NCBI GenBank assembly: GCA_963848415.1
Contig: CAWKDN010000001.1
Location: forward strand, 1 to 64,000
DNA length: 64,000 nucleotides
DNA from: CAVQBC01 sp963848415
Lineage (GTDB): Bacteria > Actinomycetota > Thermoleophilia > Solirubrobacterales > Solirubrobacteraceae
Direction: 5' to 3'
Under the pieces are notes generated by a model, which ran no database searches, was not told the origin of the DNA, and saw only the letters and a program-made list of their open reading frames with translations. Positions 32,960-46,674 of this stretch are shown here, in pieces. The position numbers and the translations under genes are program-made. Position 1 is the stretch's first letter, and each line of letters begins with the position of its first letter.

Positions 32960-34397
32960 AGTCCGTGCGCACCTCGGTCCCGTCCTGCGCCCAGCGCGTG
33001 TGGAAGATGCCCTCACGGTCGCTGCGCGCGTAGGTGTGCGCGCCGAAGAAGTCGCGCAGCCCCTGGATCAGGGAAGCCGGCCCGCGCGCGCGGCGGTAGC
33101 CGTCGTAGTAGGACAGGCACGAGGTGAACGCCGGCATCGGGACGCCGCGCGCGATCCCGTGGGAGATGACCCGCCGCCACGCGTCCTGGGCCTCGGCGAC
33201 CGCGTCGGAGAAGTAGGGCACGAGCAGCAGGTTGGGCTGCTGGGGGTTCTCCTCGTAGGCGTCGGTGATGCGGTCCAGGAAGCGCGCGCGGATGATGCAG
33301 CCGCCGCGCCAGATGCGGGCCATGGCCCCGAGGTCGAGGTTCCAGTCGTACTGCTCGGAGGCCACCGCCATCTGCTGAAAGCCCTGGGCGTAGGCGACGA
33401 CCTTCGAGGCGTAGAGCGCGCGCTGGACGTCGTCGACGAGGTCGCGCGCCTCGCGCTCGCCCTCCTCCGGCCTCGGGCCGGCGAGCACGCCGGCGGCGGT
33501 GCCGCGCTCCTCGCGCAGCGCCGACAGCGAACGCGCGAAGACCGCCTCGGTGATGCCGGTCAGCGGCACGCCGAGCTCGAGCGCGTCCTGGGCGGTCCAG
33601 CGCCCGGTGCCCTTCTGCTCGGCCTGGTCGACGATCACGTCGACCAGCGGCCCGCCCGTCGCCTCGTCGGTCTTGGCCAGCACCTCCGCTGTGATCTCGA
33701 TCAGGAAGGAGTCCAGGTCGCCGGTGTTCCAGGCCTTGAACGTCTCGGCGATCTCCGGCACCGCCATCCCGACGCCGTGGCGCAGCAGGTCGTAGGACTC
33801 GGCGATCAGCTGGATGTCGGCGTACTCGATGCCGTTGTGGACCATCTTCACGTAGTGGCCCGCGCCGTCGGTGCCGACGTGCGTGCAGCACGGCGTGTCG
33901 TCGACCTGGGCGGCGATCGTCTCGAAGATCTCCGCCAGCGCGTCGTAGGCCTCCGGCTGGCCGCCGGGCATGATGCTCGGGCCCTTCAACGCGCCCTCCT
34001 CGCCGCCCGAGACACCGGCGCCGACGAAGTTGATGCCCTTCTGCTCGAGCGTCTCGGTGCGCCGGCGCGTGTCGACGAAGTGCGCGTTGCCGCCGTCGAT
34101 GATCACGTCGCCCGCCTCCAGGTGGCCGGAGAGCTCGTCGATCACGGCGTCCGTGGGCCCGCCCGCCTTGACCATGATCATCACGCGGCGCGGGCGCTCG
34201 AGCGCGGCGACGAACTCCTCCACCGACTCCGTGCCGGTGAGCGGGCCCTCCTCCCCGTGCTCGGCGATGAAGTCGTCGGTCTTGGAGGTCGTGCGATTGT
34301 GGACCGCGACCGGGATCCCGTGATGGGCGATGTTGCGGGCGAGGTTGGCGCCCATCACGGCGAGGCCGGTGACGCCGATGCGGCTGTCTGCGCTCAT
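32958..34397 (-). CDS. gnd: 6-phosphogluconate dehydrogenase, decarboxylating
   Basis: 479-residue, full-length enzyme of the oxidative pentose phosphate pathway, converting 6-phosphogluconate to ribulose 5-phosphate with NADP+ reduction. Motifs: dinucleotide-binding IGVTGLAVMGANLARNIAHH, IIDGGNAHFVDTRRR, GVSGGEEGALKGPSIMPGG, catalytic Lys in GAGHYVKMVHNGIEY and WRGGCIIRARFLDRI; the C-terminus YARSDREGIFHTRW closes the substrate site of the partner subunit. ATG 34397; a TAGACA hexamer is 7 bases upstream. Not linked to other pentose-phosphate genes. Confidence 0.95.
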   Translation of the reverse strand: MSADSRIGVTGLAVMGANLARNIAHHGIPVAVHNRTTSKTDDFIAEHGEEGPLTGTESVEEFVAALERPRRVMIMVKAGGPTDAVIDELSGHLEAGDVIIDGGNAHFVDTRRRTETLEQKGINFVGAGVSGGEEGALKGPSIMPGGQPEAYDALAEIFETIAAQVDDTPCCTHVGTDGAGHYVKMVHNGIEYADIQLIAESYDLLRHGVGMAVPEIAETFKAWNTGDLDSFLIEITAEVLAKTDEATGGPLVDVIVDQAEQKGTGRWTAQDALELGVPLTGITEAVFARSLSALREERGTAAGVLAGPRPEEGEREARDLVDDVQRALYASKVVAYAQGFQQMAVASEQYDWNLDLGAMARIWRGGCIIRARFLDRITDAYEENPQQPNLLLVPYFSDAVAEAQDAWRRVISHGIARGVPMPAFTSCLSYYDGYRRARGPASLIQGLRDFFGAHTYARSDREGIFHTRWAQDGTEVRTD

Positions 34398-34429
34398 GCG
34401 CGGGTGTCTACCACCCGGGCGCCTCGGAG

Positions 34430-35617
34430 TCAGGGCTCGCGCGTCACCGGGCAGGACATGCAGCGCGGCCCGCCGCGTCCCGTGCCGAGCTCGGAGCCCG
34501 CGATCGCCACGACCTCGACGCCCTCGGCCTCCAGCCGCGCGTTGGTCTCGGTGTTGCGCTCGTAGGCGACCACCAACCCGGGCGCGAGGGCGAGCGTGTT
34601 GTTGCCGTCGTCCCACTGCTCGCGCTCGGCGGTGACGGGATCGAGGCCGGTGTCGATGACCCGCAGGCGCTCGATCCCCATCGCCGCCGCGGCGGCGTCG
34701 AGGAACGGCGTGGGCCCGCGCACGTCGCCGCCGGCCTCCAGCACGAAGGCGCTCAGCGTGTCGGCGAGCGGCGGGTACATGACGACCGCGTCGCGGTCGA
34801 CCATGGTGCAGACGGTGTCGAGGTGCATCGTCGCGCGGTCCTGGGCGATCGGGACCGCGAGCACCGCGCGCGCCGCGCCTGCCGCGAACAGGCGCTGCGC
34901 GAAGGCCTCCGCCCCGGCCGGCCGCGTCCGCTGGCCGACCCCCACCGCCAGCACGCCGGGGGCGAGCGCGAGCACGTCGCCGCCCTCCAGCCACGCCTCC
35001 CCCTGCGGGCTGGCGCCGTAGAGCACGTCGGTGCCCGCGAAGCGCGGATGGTGGGTGTAGATCGCGCGCGTGATCGCGCTCTCGCGCCGCCGTGCCCCAA
35101 GCGCGAGCTCGCCGACCGCGACGCCGTCGGCGAGCCAGACGCTCGAGTCGCGCGTGAAGAGCAGGTTGGGCAGCGGGCGGATGATGAACTCGAGCGGGTC
35201 GCTCATCCGGTCCACGAGGCCGCCGCGCACCGGCAGCTCGCCGTGGGCCATGCCGGCGACCATCACCTCCGTCAGCGCCTCGTCGTCCAGGCGGGCGAGG
35301 TGGTCGCCGAGCGCCTGCGCCAGCGACGGCCCGATCGCCTGCGGGCGCAGCGCGCTCTGCAGCAGCGCCGCGCGCGCCTCGGGCGCGGACAGCGTCTCGC
35401 GCAGCAGGGTGCGCAGGTAGAGCACCTCGACCCGGCGGTCGCGCAGCGCCGCGGCGAAGGCGTCGTGCTCCTCCTGGGCGCGGTCGACCCACGGCACGCC
35501 GTCGAAGAGCAGCTCGTCGTTGTTGCGCGGGGTGAGCCGGCGCAGCTCGTCGCCGGGCCGGTGCAGCATCACCGTGCGCAGCCGCCCGACCTCGCTCGAG
35601 ACGCCGTGTCCGGTCAT
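34430..35617 (-). CDS. arcA: Arginine deiminase
   Basis: 395-residue enzyme hydrolysing arginine to citrulline and ammonia. Family motifs: the FTRDSSVWLADG loop, EGGDVLALAPGVLAVG, the catalytic His in ATMHLDTVCTMVD, EREQWDDGNNTLALAPG and the nucleophilic Cys386 in GGPRCMSCPV at the C-terminus. No arcB, arcC or arginine/ornithine antiporter is adjacent, so it is not in a classic fermentative arginine-deiminase operon; use as a nitrogen source or for ammonia release is an alternative. Starts 35 bases downstream of a 61-residue orphan gene on the same strand. Confidence 0.93.
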   Translation of the reverse strand: MTGHGVSSEVGRLRTVMLHRPGDELRRLTPRNNDELLFDGVPWVDRAQEEHDAFAAALRDRRVEVLYLRTLLRETLSAPEARAALLQSALRPQAIGPSLAQALGDHLARLDDEALTEVMVAGMAHGELPVRGGLVDRMSDPLEFIIRPLPNLLFTRDSSVWLADGVAVGELALGARRRESAITRAIYTHHPRFAGTDVLYGASPQGEAWLEGGDVLALAPGVLAVGVGQRTRPAGAEAFAQRLFAAGAARAVLAVPIAQDRATMHLDTVCTMVDRDAVVMYPPLADTLSAFVLEAGGDVRGPTPFLDAAAAAMGIERLRVIDTGLDPVTAEREQWDDGNNTLALAPGLVVAYERNTETNARLEAEGVEVVAIAGSELGTGRGGPRCMSCPVTREP

Positions 35618-35652
35618 GCTCGCGTCGGACCGTACACGCCTTGCCCTCGCGT

Positions 35653-35838
35653 TCAGCGCTCCGGGGCCCAGCGTGCCGTGAGCCCCGAGCCGCCGGGCCG
35701 GTTCGTCCAGCGCATTCTCGGCTGGGGGCGAATGGGCGTCGGAGTCGTCTGGACCTCAAAGGCCGGGAGGGCGCGGAGCGCGGCGCTCACGCGCTCGGTG
35801 AAGGACTGGGTGGCCTCGGACGTATCGGCAGGGGTCAT
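35653..35838 (-). CDS. Orphan 61-residue peptide with strong ribosome-binding site
   Basis: The ATG at 35838 has an ideal AAGGAGAAATTC leader, one of the best Shine-Dalgarno sites in the window, so it is very likely translated. Residues about 7-28 are amphipathic and helical (SEATQSFTERVSAALRALPA); the C-terminal 33 are rich in Thr, Pro, Arg, Trp and Gly (TTPTPIRPQPRMRWTNRPGG...ARWAPER) with no cysteine or membrane segment. A short leader-plus-basic-tail layout resembles peptide precursors, but no maturation enzyme is nearby. No family recognised. Lies between the histidine kinase and arcA, same strand. Confidence 0.6.
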   Translation of the reverse strand: MTPADTSEATQSFTERVSAALRALPAFEVQTTPTPIRPQPRMRWTNRPGGSGLTARWAPER

Positions 35839-36037
35839 GAATTTCTCCTTGAGATGCAGGGCCGGCGCGGGTCCGGCCTCCGCTTGGTTGCTGGTGTGTG
35901 GCACTGGAGAAATCATCGATGCCGGGAGCCATCTGGACCATCGGCCGGCTGGGCGATGCCGCGGGCGATCCCGGCGTCCGTCATCGAGGCCACGGCGCTG
36001 TCCCCCGATCGGGGGACGCGGCAGCGGCGGGTGGGCG

Positions 36038-37291
36038 CTACCCGCTGCCCGCCGGCGTGCAGGGCAACTCGACGCGCGCGATCGTTCCCGAACCGTTTGC
36101 GCCGGTGAACGACAGCGTGCCGCCCGCCGCCTCGACCCGCGCCCGGTAGGACGCCAGGCCGATGTGGCCGTTTGAGAGGCTGCGCTCAGCGGCCTCCTCG
36201 TCGATCCCACGGCCGTCGTCTGCAACCACCAGGCTGGCTCTTCCGCGCTCCTGCGAGAGGGTGACCGTCGCCGAGGTTGCGTCGGCGTGCTTGACGACGT
36301 TGCTCAGCAGCTCCCTGGCCGCCGCGTACATCAGACCGTCGACCGAGGAGCGGAAGTCGTCACCCCAACCGTCGAGCTCGACCGCTATCTCAAGCCGTCC
36401 GGCGGTCGCCTCCGAGTCGGCGAGCTGGCGCAGCGCACCCGCCAGACCGGCGTGCTCGAGCACGGCCGGGTGCAGCTCCGCCACGGTGGAGCGCAGCAGC
36501 CGCGAGCTTTCCGTGAGCGCAAGCTCCAGGCGGGCGAACGCCTCGGGGTCGGCACGCTGCCGCGCGTCCTCGAGGTCATGCCGCGCCCCCAGCAGGTACT
36601 GCAGCGCGCCGTCGTGCAAACGCTCGGCGAGCGCCCGGCGCTCGCGATCCTCGGTGCCCATCAGCTGCCCGATCAGGTCGGTGCGATCCTCGAGCAGGTG
36701 ACCGATCGTCAGGACACGGTTGCGCTGAATCCACGACAGGGCCACGCAGCCGAGGCTGATGGCGAGCAGCACGCCCGTGCGCAGCGCCAGCGAGCTCCAC
36801 GGCTCAGCGTTCGCCGCGCGGGTGGCGATGCTCACGGCGAGGTACACGGAGATCGTCGGTGCGAGGATCGCCGCGCCGATGCGCGGGGCCAGCTGGGTTG
36901 CCGCCAGGACCGGCACGAGCAGGAACCCGTTGATGAGGACGTCAGCCGTCCAGCTCTCGCGCGCCGAGGCACCCGCCAGCACGGTCAGCGTCGCGAGCGC
37001 CGCGAGGTCGACGAGCAGCGCGAACCACACCATGCGCAGTGCCGTCGCGCCGCCGCGCCAGCCCCACGCTGAAATCGACGCCACCCAGATGGCGTAGGCG
37101 CCGGCCACCAGGTAGCAGGCCGCCTCGTTGCGCGCCGGCGGGACCATCGTCACCGACACGAGCACGAACGCCGCCAGGAAGCCTCGCAGCAGCACCTGCA
37201 GGCGCAGGCCGCGGCGGGCCTGCTCGACGATCGCCGCCCGCAGCTGCGGGCTCGAACCAACGCGACTCAAATCAGCAGCGCGCACCCGCAC
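36038..37291 (-). CDS. Sensor histidine kinase, NarL/DesK-like HisKA_3 type
   Basis: About 417-residue membrane kinase. Five to six hydrophobic segments fill about residues 35-205 with no large extracellular sensor domain. The dimerisation/phosphoacceptor region is RRALAERLHDGALQYLLG with His226; the ATPase part has ELLSNVVKHADATSATV (N box), VADDGRGID (G1) and NGHIGLASYRARVEAAGG (G2). It should phosphorylate the divergent response regulator. GTG 37291 was chosen as the codon nearest a TATATG-like -10; GTG 37285 is equally possible. Signal unknown. Confidence 0.87.
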   Translation of the reverse strand: MRVRAADLSRVGSSPQLRAAIVEQARRGLRLQVLLRGFLAAFVLVSVTMVPPARNEAACYLVAGAYAIWVASISAWGWRGGATALRMVWFALLVDLAALATLTVLAGASARESWTADVLINGFLLVPVLAATQLAPRIGAAILAPTISVYLAVSIATRAANAEPWSSLALRTGVLLAISLGCVALSWIQRNRVLTIGHLLEDRTDLIGQLMGTEDRERRALAERLHDGALQYLLGARHDLEDARQRADPEAFARLELALTESSRLLRSTVAELHPAVLEHAGLAGALRQLADSEATAGRLEIAVELDGWGDDFRSSVDGLMYAAARELLSNVVKHADATSATVTLSQERGRASLVVADDGRGIDEEAAERSLSNGHIGLASYRARVEAAGGTLSFTGANGSGTIARVELPCTPAGSG

Positions 37292-37316
37292 ATATACTCG
37301 CCGTCGGAGAGGCACG

Positions 37317-37964
37317 GTGTCGACCCGCGACAGCAAGGTGACGGTCCTGGTCGTCGATGACCACGCCTTCTTTCGCGACGGCCTCAGCCGCGGACTCACG
37401 CGGAGCGGACAGATCACGGTCGTGGCCGAGGCTCAGAACGGCCGCGAGGGGCTCGAGGCGATCCGGCGCGAGCACCCCACCGTTGCGGTCGTCGACTACC
37501 AGATGCCCGACATGGACGGGATCGCGCTGTTGCACGCCGTCATTCGCGAGCAGCTCGCCACCCGCGTCCTGCTGCTCTCGGCCTTCACCGACAGTGCCGT
37601 CGTCTTCCGGGCGTTGGAGGAGGGCGCCGCCGGCTATCTGTCCAAGGACGCCGATCGGCAGGACATCGTCGACGCGGTGCTGGGCGTGGCGCGCGGCGAC
37701 ACCGTCGTCCCCGCACCGCTGGCCGCCGGGCTGGCCGGCGAGATCCGTCTGCGCGCCCAATCGCAGGCGCCTGCCCTCAGCGCACGCGAACGGCAGGTGC
37801 TGCAGGCCTTCTCCCGTGGGCTCTCCATACCGCAGACCGCCGCCGAGCTCTACATCGAGCCGAGCACGGTCAAGACCCACACCCAGCGGGTCTACGAGAA
37901 GCTCGGGGTTTCCGACCGCGCAGCGGCCGTCGCCGAGGGGATGCGGCGGGGCCTGCTCGAGTAA
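37317..37964 (+). CDS. NarL/FixJ-family response regulator
   Basis: 215 residues. Receiver domain: acidic pocket VLVVDDHAFFRDGLSRGL, phosphorylation site Asp60 in VVDYQMPDMDG, LLLSAFTD and the lysine of GYLSKDADRQD. C-terminal LuxR-type HTH: LSARERQVLQAFSRGLSIPQ, AAELYIEPSTVKTHTQRVYE, KLGVSDRAAAV. GTG start at 37317 follows GGAGAGG. Divergent from its presumed kinase with only 25 bases between start codons. Target genes unknown. Confidence 0.9.
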   Translation: MSTRDSKVTVLVVDDHAFFRDGLSRGLTRSGQITVVAEAQNGREGLEAIRREHPTVAVVDYQMPDMDGIALLHAVIREQLATRVLLLSAFTDSAVVFRALEEGAAGYLSKDADRQDIVDAVLGVARGDTVVPAPLAAGLAGEIRLRAQSQAPALSARERQVLQAFSRGLSIPQTAAELYIEPSTVKTHTQRVYEKLGVSDRAAAVAEGMRRGLLE

Positions 37965-38108
37965 CCGCTCCTTCTCGCCGCGCGGTCCCGCTCCGCCGCG
38001 CTCCCCGCGAGGCGACCCGCGTCGCTGATCCCAACGCGCTTCACCTGCTAGGACTCACGTTCCACGCGCGAGACCGGCCCGCACCGGGGATCGGGAGGAC
38101 CTTCAGAG

Positions 38109-40758
<2,650 letters not shown>

Positions 40759-40772
40759 GGAGGGTCGCGGAG

Positions 40773-42144
40773 ATGAGCGTCCAGGACGTCGTCGTACCGG
40801 ACATCGGCGACTTCACGGACGTCCCGATCATCGAGGTGCTGGTCTCCGCCGGAGACACCGTCTCGGCCGAGGACCCGCTGATCACGCTCGAGTCCGACAA
40901 GGCGACGATGGACGTCCCGGCGCCGTTCGACGGCGTCGTGCAGGAGCTGCGCGTGCGCGTGGGCGACACCGTCTCTGAGGGCTCGCCGCTGATGAGCGTC
41001 GAGACCGACGGCGGGGCTGCCGCCGGCTCCTCGAACGGCGCGGCCGCGGAGCCCGAGGCGACGCCCGCTGAAGGGCAGGAGGCGCCCGCCGAGGCGGCCG
41101 CCCCGCCGGCGATCGGGACGGCGATCGAGGCCGAGGCCGAAGCGCCCGCCGACGGCGACGACGCGACGGAGCAGGCAGCCGAGGCGTCGGCCGCGGACGC
41201 GGGCCCGCCGCCCGGCGGCGCGCCCGCCTACGCCAGCCCCGCGGTCCGCCGGCTGGCGCGCGAGCGCGGCGTCGACCTCTCCACGGTGCAGGGCAGCGGG
41301 CGCAAGGGGCGGATCACCAAGGACGACGTCGAGCAGGTGGCCGCCGGCGAGGCGCCCGCCGCACCCGACGCGCCGGCGAAGGCGCCCGCGGCCGCGCCGG
41401 CCGGGGACGGGCTCGCGATCGCGCCGTGGCCGGTGGTCGACTTCGAGAAGTTCGGGCCGGTCGAGCGCAAGCCGCTCTCGCGCATCCAGAAGATCAGCGG
41501 CCCGGCGCTGCACCGCAACTGGGTGATGATCCCGCACGTCACGCAGTTCGACGAGGCCGACATCACCGACCTCGAGGCGTTCCGCAAGCGCACGAACGAG
41601 GAGTACGCGCAGCCAGGGCGTCAAGCTCACCATGGTCGCGCTGATGCTCAAGGCGTGCGTGGCGTCGCTCAAGCAGTTCCCCGACTTCAACGCCTCGCTG
41701 GACGGCGACGAGCTGGTGCTCAAGCGCTACTACCACCTGGGGTTCGCGGCCGACACGCCGAACGGCCTGGTCGTGCCGGTCATCCGCGACGTCGACCAGA
41801 AGGGCTTCATCGAGATCGGCGAGGAGCTCAAGGAGCTCTCGGGGCGCGCGCGCGAGGGCAAGCTCAAGCCGGGCGAGATGCAGGGCGGGACGTTCTCGAT
41901 CTCGAGCCTCGGCGGCATCGGCGGCACCGCCTTCACGCCGATCGTCAACGCGCCGGAGGTCGCGATCCTCGGCGTCTCGCGGTCGGCCACGCAGCCCGTC
42001 TGGAACGGGTCGGAGTTCGAGCCGCGGCTGATCGTGCCGCTGTCGCTCTCCTACGACCACCGCGTGATCGACGGCGCGTCGGCCGCGCGCTTCACAACGC
42101 ACCTCGTGGGTGTGCTCTCCGACATGCGCAGGGGGATGCTCTGA
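40773..42144 (+). CDS. aceF: Pyruvate dehydrogenase E2, dihydrolipoamide acetyltransferase (one frameshift in this sequence)
   Basis: About 456 residues. One lipoyl domain (residues 1-78, lipoyl-lysine Lys43 in ESDKATMDV), an Ala/Glu-rich linker, the E1/E3-binding domain (YASPAVRRLARERGVDLSTV, GSGRKGRITKDDVE) and the catalytic core ending LSYDHRVIDGASAARF with the active-site His and Asp. It transfers acetyl groups from lipoamide to CoA. An extra C at 41613 (CAG-C-CAG) shifts frame in the core; the continuation QGVKLTMVALMLKACVASLK is on the next frame. Starts 14 bases after aceE and its stop overlaps the lpd start. Confidence 0.88.
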
Positions 42145-44271
42145 TGGCCGACGCCGTGGAGGTCAAGGTCCCGGACATCGGCGACTTCACCGACGTCCCG
42201 ATCATCGAGGTGCTGGTCTCCGCCGGAGACACCGTCTCGGCCGAGGACCCGCTGATCACGCTCGAGTCCGACAAGGCCACGATGGACGTCCCCTCGCCCG
42301 CCGGCGGCACGGTGGCCAAGCTCGAGGTCGAGGTCGGCGACACCGTCTCGGAGGGCTCGCTGATCATGACGCTCGAGCCCGAGGGCGCCGAGGCGCCGGC
42401 CGGCGGCGACGGCGCCGTCTCAGCCGACGCCTCGGAGACCGCGGAGGAGCGCGTCGAGCAGCCGGCGGCCACCGCTGATGGTGACGGCGACGGCAAGCCC
42501 GTCGAGGTCAAGGTGCCCGACATCGGCGACTTCACCGACGTCCCGATCATCGAGGTGCTGGTCGAGCCCGGCGCCGAGGTGGCGGCCGAGGACCCGCTGA
42601 TCACGCTCGAGTCCGACAAGGCGACCATGGACGTCCCCTCCCCGTCCGCCGGGGTCGTGCGCGAGCTGAAGGTCGCCGTCGGCGACGCGGTCTCGGAGGG
42701 CTCGCTGATCCTGCTGCTCGACCCGCAGGGCGCGGACGCCGCGCCGGCCGCGGGCAACGGCGCCGGCCCGGCGCCCGCCGAGGAGGCGCGCGAGCAGGTG
42801 GCGCCGGCTCCGGCGCCGCCGGATCCGGCCGACATCGAGCACGGCGACGTCCACGCCCAGGTGCTCGTGCTGGGCAGCGGCCCGGGCGGCTACACCGCCG
42901 CCTTCCGCGCCGCCGACCTCGGCCTCGAGACGGTGCTCGTCGAGCGCTACGACTCGCTCGGCGGCGTGTGCCTGAACGTCGGCTGCATCCCGTCCAAGGC
43001 GCTGTTGCACGTCGCGCGCATGGTCGCGGAGTCCGAGGAGGCGGCCACTCAGGGCATCGCCTTCGGCGAGCCCGAGATCGACGTCGAGAAGCTGCGCGAC
43101 TGGAAGCAGTCGGTCGTCGGCAAGCTGACCGGTGGGCTGCAGGGTCTCGCCAAGCAGCGCAAGGTCCGCGTCGTGCAGGGGCGCGGCGAGTTCACCGGCC
43201 CGCACATGCTGGCGGTGCAGGGCGGCGACGGCGAGACCACGACGGTCTCCTTCGAGCACTGCATCATCGCCTGCGGCTCGCAGGCCACCCACCTGCCGGG
43301 CTTCCCCGACGACGACCCGCGCATGATGGACTCGACCGACGCGCTCGAGCTGGCCGACATCCCCGACGCGGCTGCTCGTCGTGGGCGGCGGGATCATCGG
43401 GCTGGAGATGGCGTGCGTCTACGACGCGCTCGGCGCCGAGGTCACGGTCGTCGAGCTGCTCGACGGGCTGATCCCCGGCTGCGACCGCGACCTCGTGCGG
43501 CCGCTGCAGAAGCGCATCGAGGGCCGCTACGCGGGCATCCACCTCGCCACCAGCGTCACGTCCGTGGAGCCGACCGACGACGGGCTCAAGGTCACCTTCG
43601 AGGGCAAGGACGCGCCCGAGCCGCAGGTCTACGACCGCGTCCTGCAGGCGGTCGGGCGGCGCCCCAACGGCGCGCTGATCGGCGCCGAGGCGGCGGGGGT
43701 GACCGTGGACGACCGCGGCTTCATCCGCGTCGACGCGCCAGCAGCGCACCAACGTCTCGCACATCTTCGCCATCGGCGACGTGGTGGGCGAGCCGATGCT
43801 CGCCCACAAGGCGACGCACGAGGGCAAGGTCGCCGCCGAGGTCATCGCCGGCCACGACGTCACCTTCGACGCGCGCTCGATCCCGAGCGTGGCCTACACC
43901 GACCCCGAGGTGGCGTGGACGGGCCTGACCGAGACCGAGGCCTCCGAGCAGGGTGTGGCCATCGAGAAGGCGACGGTGCCGTGGGCCGCCTCGGGGCGGG
44001 CGCTGGCCAGCGGGCGCGGCGAGGGCATGACCAAGCTGCTCGTGGACCGGGACACCCGCCGCGTGCTGGGCGGCGGCATCGTGGGCATCAACGCCGGCGA
44101 GTTGATCGCCGAGGTCGTGCACGCGATCGAGATGGGCTCCGACGCCGAGGACATCGGGTTGAGCATCCATCCCCACCCGACGCTGTCCGAGACGGTCGCC
44201 TTCGCCGCCGAGACGGCGGAGGGCACGATCACCGACCTGCCCAACAAGAAGGCGGCCAAGGCGGCGGCGCG

Positions 44272-44275
<4 letters not shown>
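42144..44275 (+). CDS. lpd: Dihydrolipoamide dehydrogenase E3 with two N-terminal lipoyl domains (two frameshifts in this sequence)
   Basis: About 709 residues. Two complete lipoyl domains (lysines Lys44 and Lys159, both in ESDKATMDV) precede a flavoprotein disulfide reductase: FAD motif VLGSGPGGYTAAFRAADLGL, redox disulfide GGVCLNVGCIPSK (about Cys276/Cys281), NAD motif VVGGGIIGLEMACVYDALGA and C-terminal His-Glu region LSIHPHPTLSETVAFAAE. It reoxidises dihydrolipoamide with NAD+. Two +1 insertions interrupt it, at 43371 (GCG-G-CTG) and 43738 (GCG-C-CAG); all three segments are otherwise intact, so sequence error is favoured. Its ATG overlaps the E2 stop and its stop overlaps the malic enzyme GTG. 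Confidence 0.87.
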
Positions 44276-45721
<1,446 letters not shown>

Positions 45722-45785
45722 CGCAGACGCACGTCGAACAGCGGTCCAGCCGACGGGTCGGTGCCCCGGGCCTCTGGGCAGACCC

Positions 45786-46133
45786 GTGAGGACCGGCTCA
45801 CGAGGTCGGCCGGGGGTCGGCGTCTCGCCCAAGGTGCTGGCCGAGCGGCTGGACGTCACGGTCTGCTCGGTGGCCTACCACGTGCGCCGGCTGGCGACCG
45901 AGGGGCTGATCGAGCTGACGGCGGAGCGGACGAACCGCGATGCGGTCGAGCACTTCTACGGTCTCAGCGCGGCCGGCGAGTCGGTGCTGCACGCGATCGC
46001 CGAGCTCGAGCGCGAGCCCCGATTGCGCGGCGCGGCGCGTCGCTACGCGCTCGCGCCGACGGCCCGACGGCGGTCGCCCGTCAGCAGCGCCCGCGCGACG
46101 ACGCCGGCGATGATCTCGCGCCGCCGGGCGTGA
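45786..46133 (+). pseudogene. Winged-helix regulator remnant
   Basis: Residues SPKVLAERLDVTVCSVAYHV, RRLATEGLIELTAERTNRDA and VEHFYGLSAAGESVL match the HTH and wing of ArsR-like regulators common in actinobacteria, but the usual N-terminal helix (HPLR-type) is missing and the 3' end runs for 90 bases into the opposite-strand TetR gene as arbitrary Ala/Arg sequence. It is therefore read as a gene fragment. GTG 45786 is just the first start in frame. Confidence 0.5.
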
Positions 46134-46645
46134 TCGGTCTCGGGGTCCTCGCGGCTCGCGGCGAAGGTGACGTTGACCGGTGACCAGGTCATGGCGACCG
46201 CGGTGATGAGCTCGTAGACCTCGGCCGGCGCGAGGTCGTCGACGATCAGGCCGTCGCGCTGAGCCTGGCGGATCGCCTCGTGCTTGGGGTCCCACAGCCC
46301 CGGGACGGCGGCGAGCAGGTCGCCGCTCGGCACCCGCTCGAGCCGGTTCCAGGTCGCGAGGCGCAGCAGCTCGGGCTCGGCGACGTAGGAGTCGTACAGG
46401 CGCACGGCGTAGCCGGGCAGGTCGTCGGCGGTGAACGGGACGGCGTCGACGATCCCGGCGAGGTGCTCGGCGAACACGGCGTCGAAGAGCCCCTCCTTGC
46501 TGCCGTAGTAGCTGTACATCTGCGCCTTGTTGACCCCGGCCGCGGCCGCGATCCGGTCCACGCGCGCGCCCGCGATCCCGTAGGAGGCGAACTCGGCGGT
46601 GGCCGCCCCGATGAGCCGGCGCCGGCTGCGTTGTCCGTCTCGCAT
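46043..46645 (-). CDS. TetR-family regulator
   Basis: 200 residues. HTH: LIGAATAEFASYGIAGARVD, RIAAAAGVNKAQMYSYYGSK. The C-terminal domain resembles those of regulators controlling nearby oxidoreductases. ATG 46645; TAAACT ends 6 bases upstream, so likely leaderless. Faces the SDR gene across a small imperfect palindrome, suggesting it represses that gene and itself. Its 3' end overlaps the HTH remnant. Confidence 0.87.
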   Translation of the reverse strand: MRDGQRSRRRLIGAATAEFASYGIAGARVDRIAAAAGVNKAQMYSYYGSKEGLFDAVFAEHLAGIVDAVPFTADDLPGYAVRLYDSYVAEPELLRLATWNRLERVPSGDLLAAVPGLWDPKHEAIRQAQRDGLIVDDLAPAEVYELITAVAMTWSPVNVTFAASREDPETDHARRREIIAGVVARALLTGDRRRAVGASA

Positions 46646-46651
46646 GCCGTC

Positions 46652-46674
46652 AGTTTATAACCGACGAGTTGGTT
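46652..46674. promoter_or_regulatory. Divergent tetR/SDR promoter with palindrome
   Basis: TAAACT on the minus strand (46657-46652) is the likely -10 of tetR and TATAAC (46656-46661) that of the SDR gene. AACCGACGAGTTGGTT (46659-46674) is a 16-bp palindrome with 6 of 8 matching arm positions, a candidate TetR operator. Confidence 0.5.
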
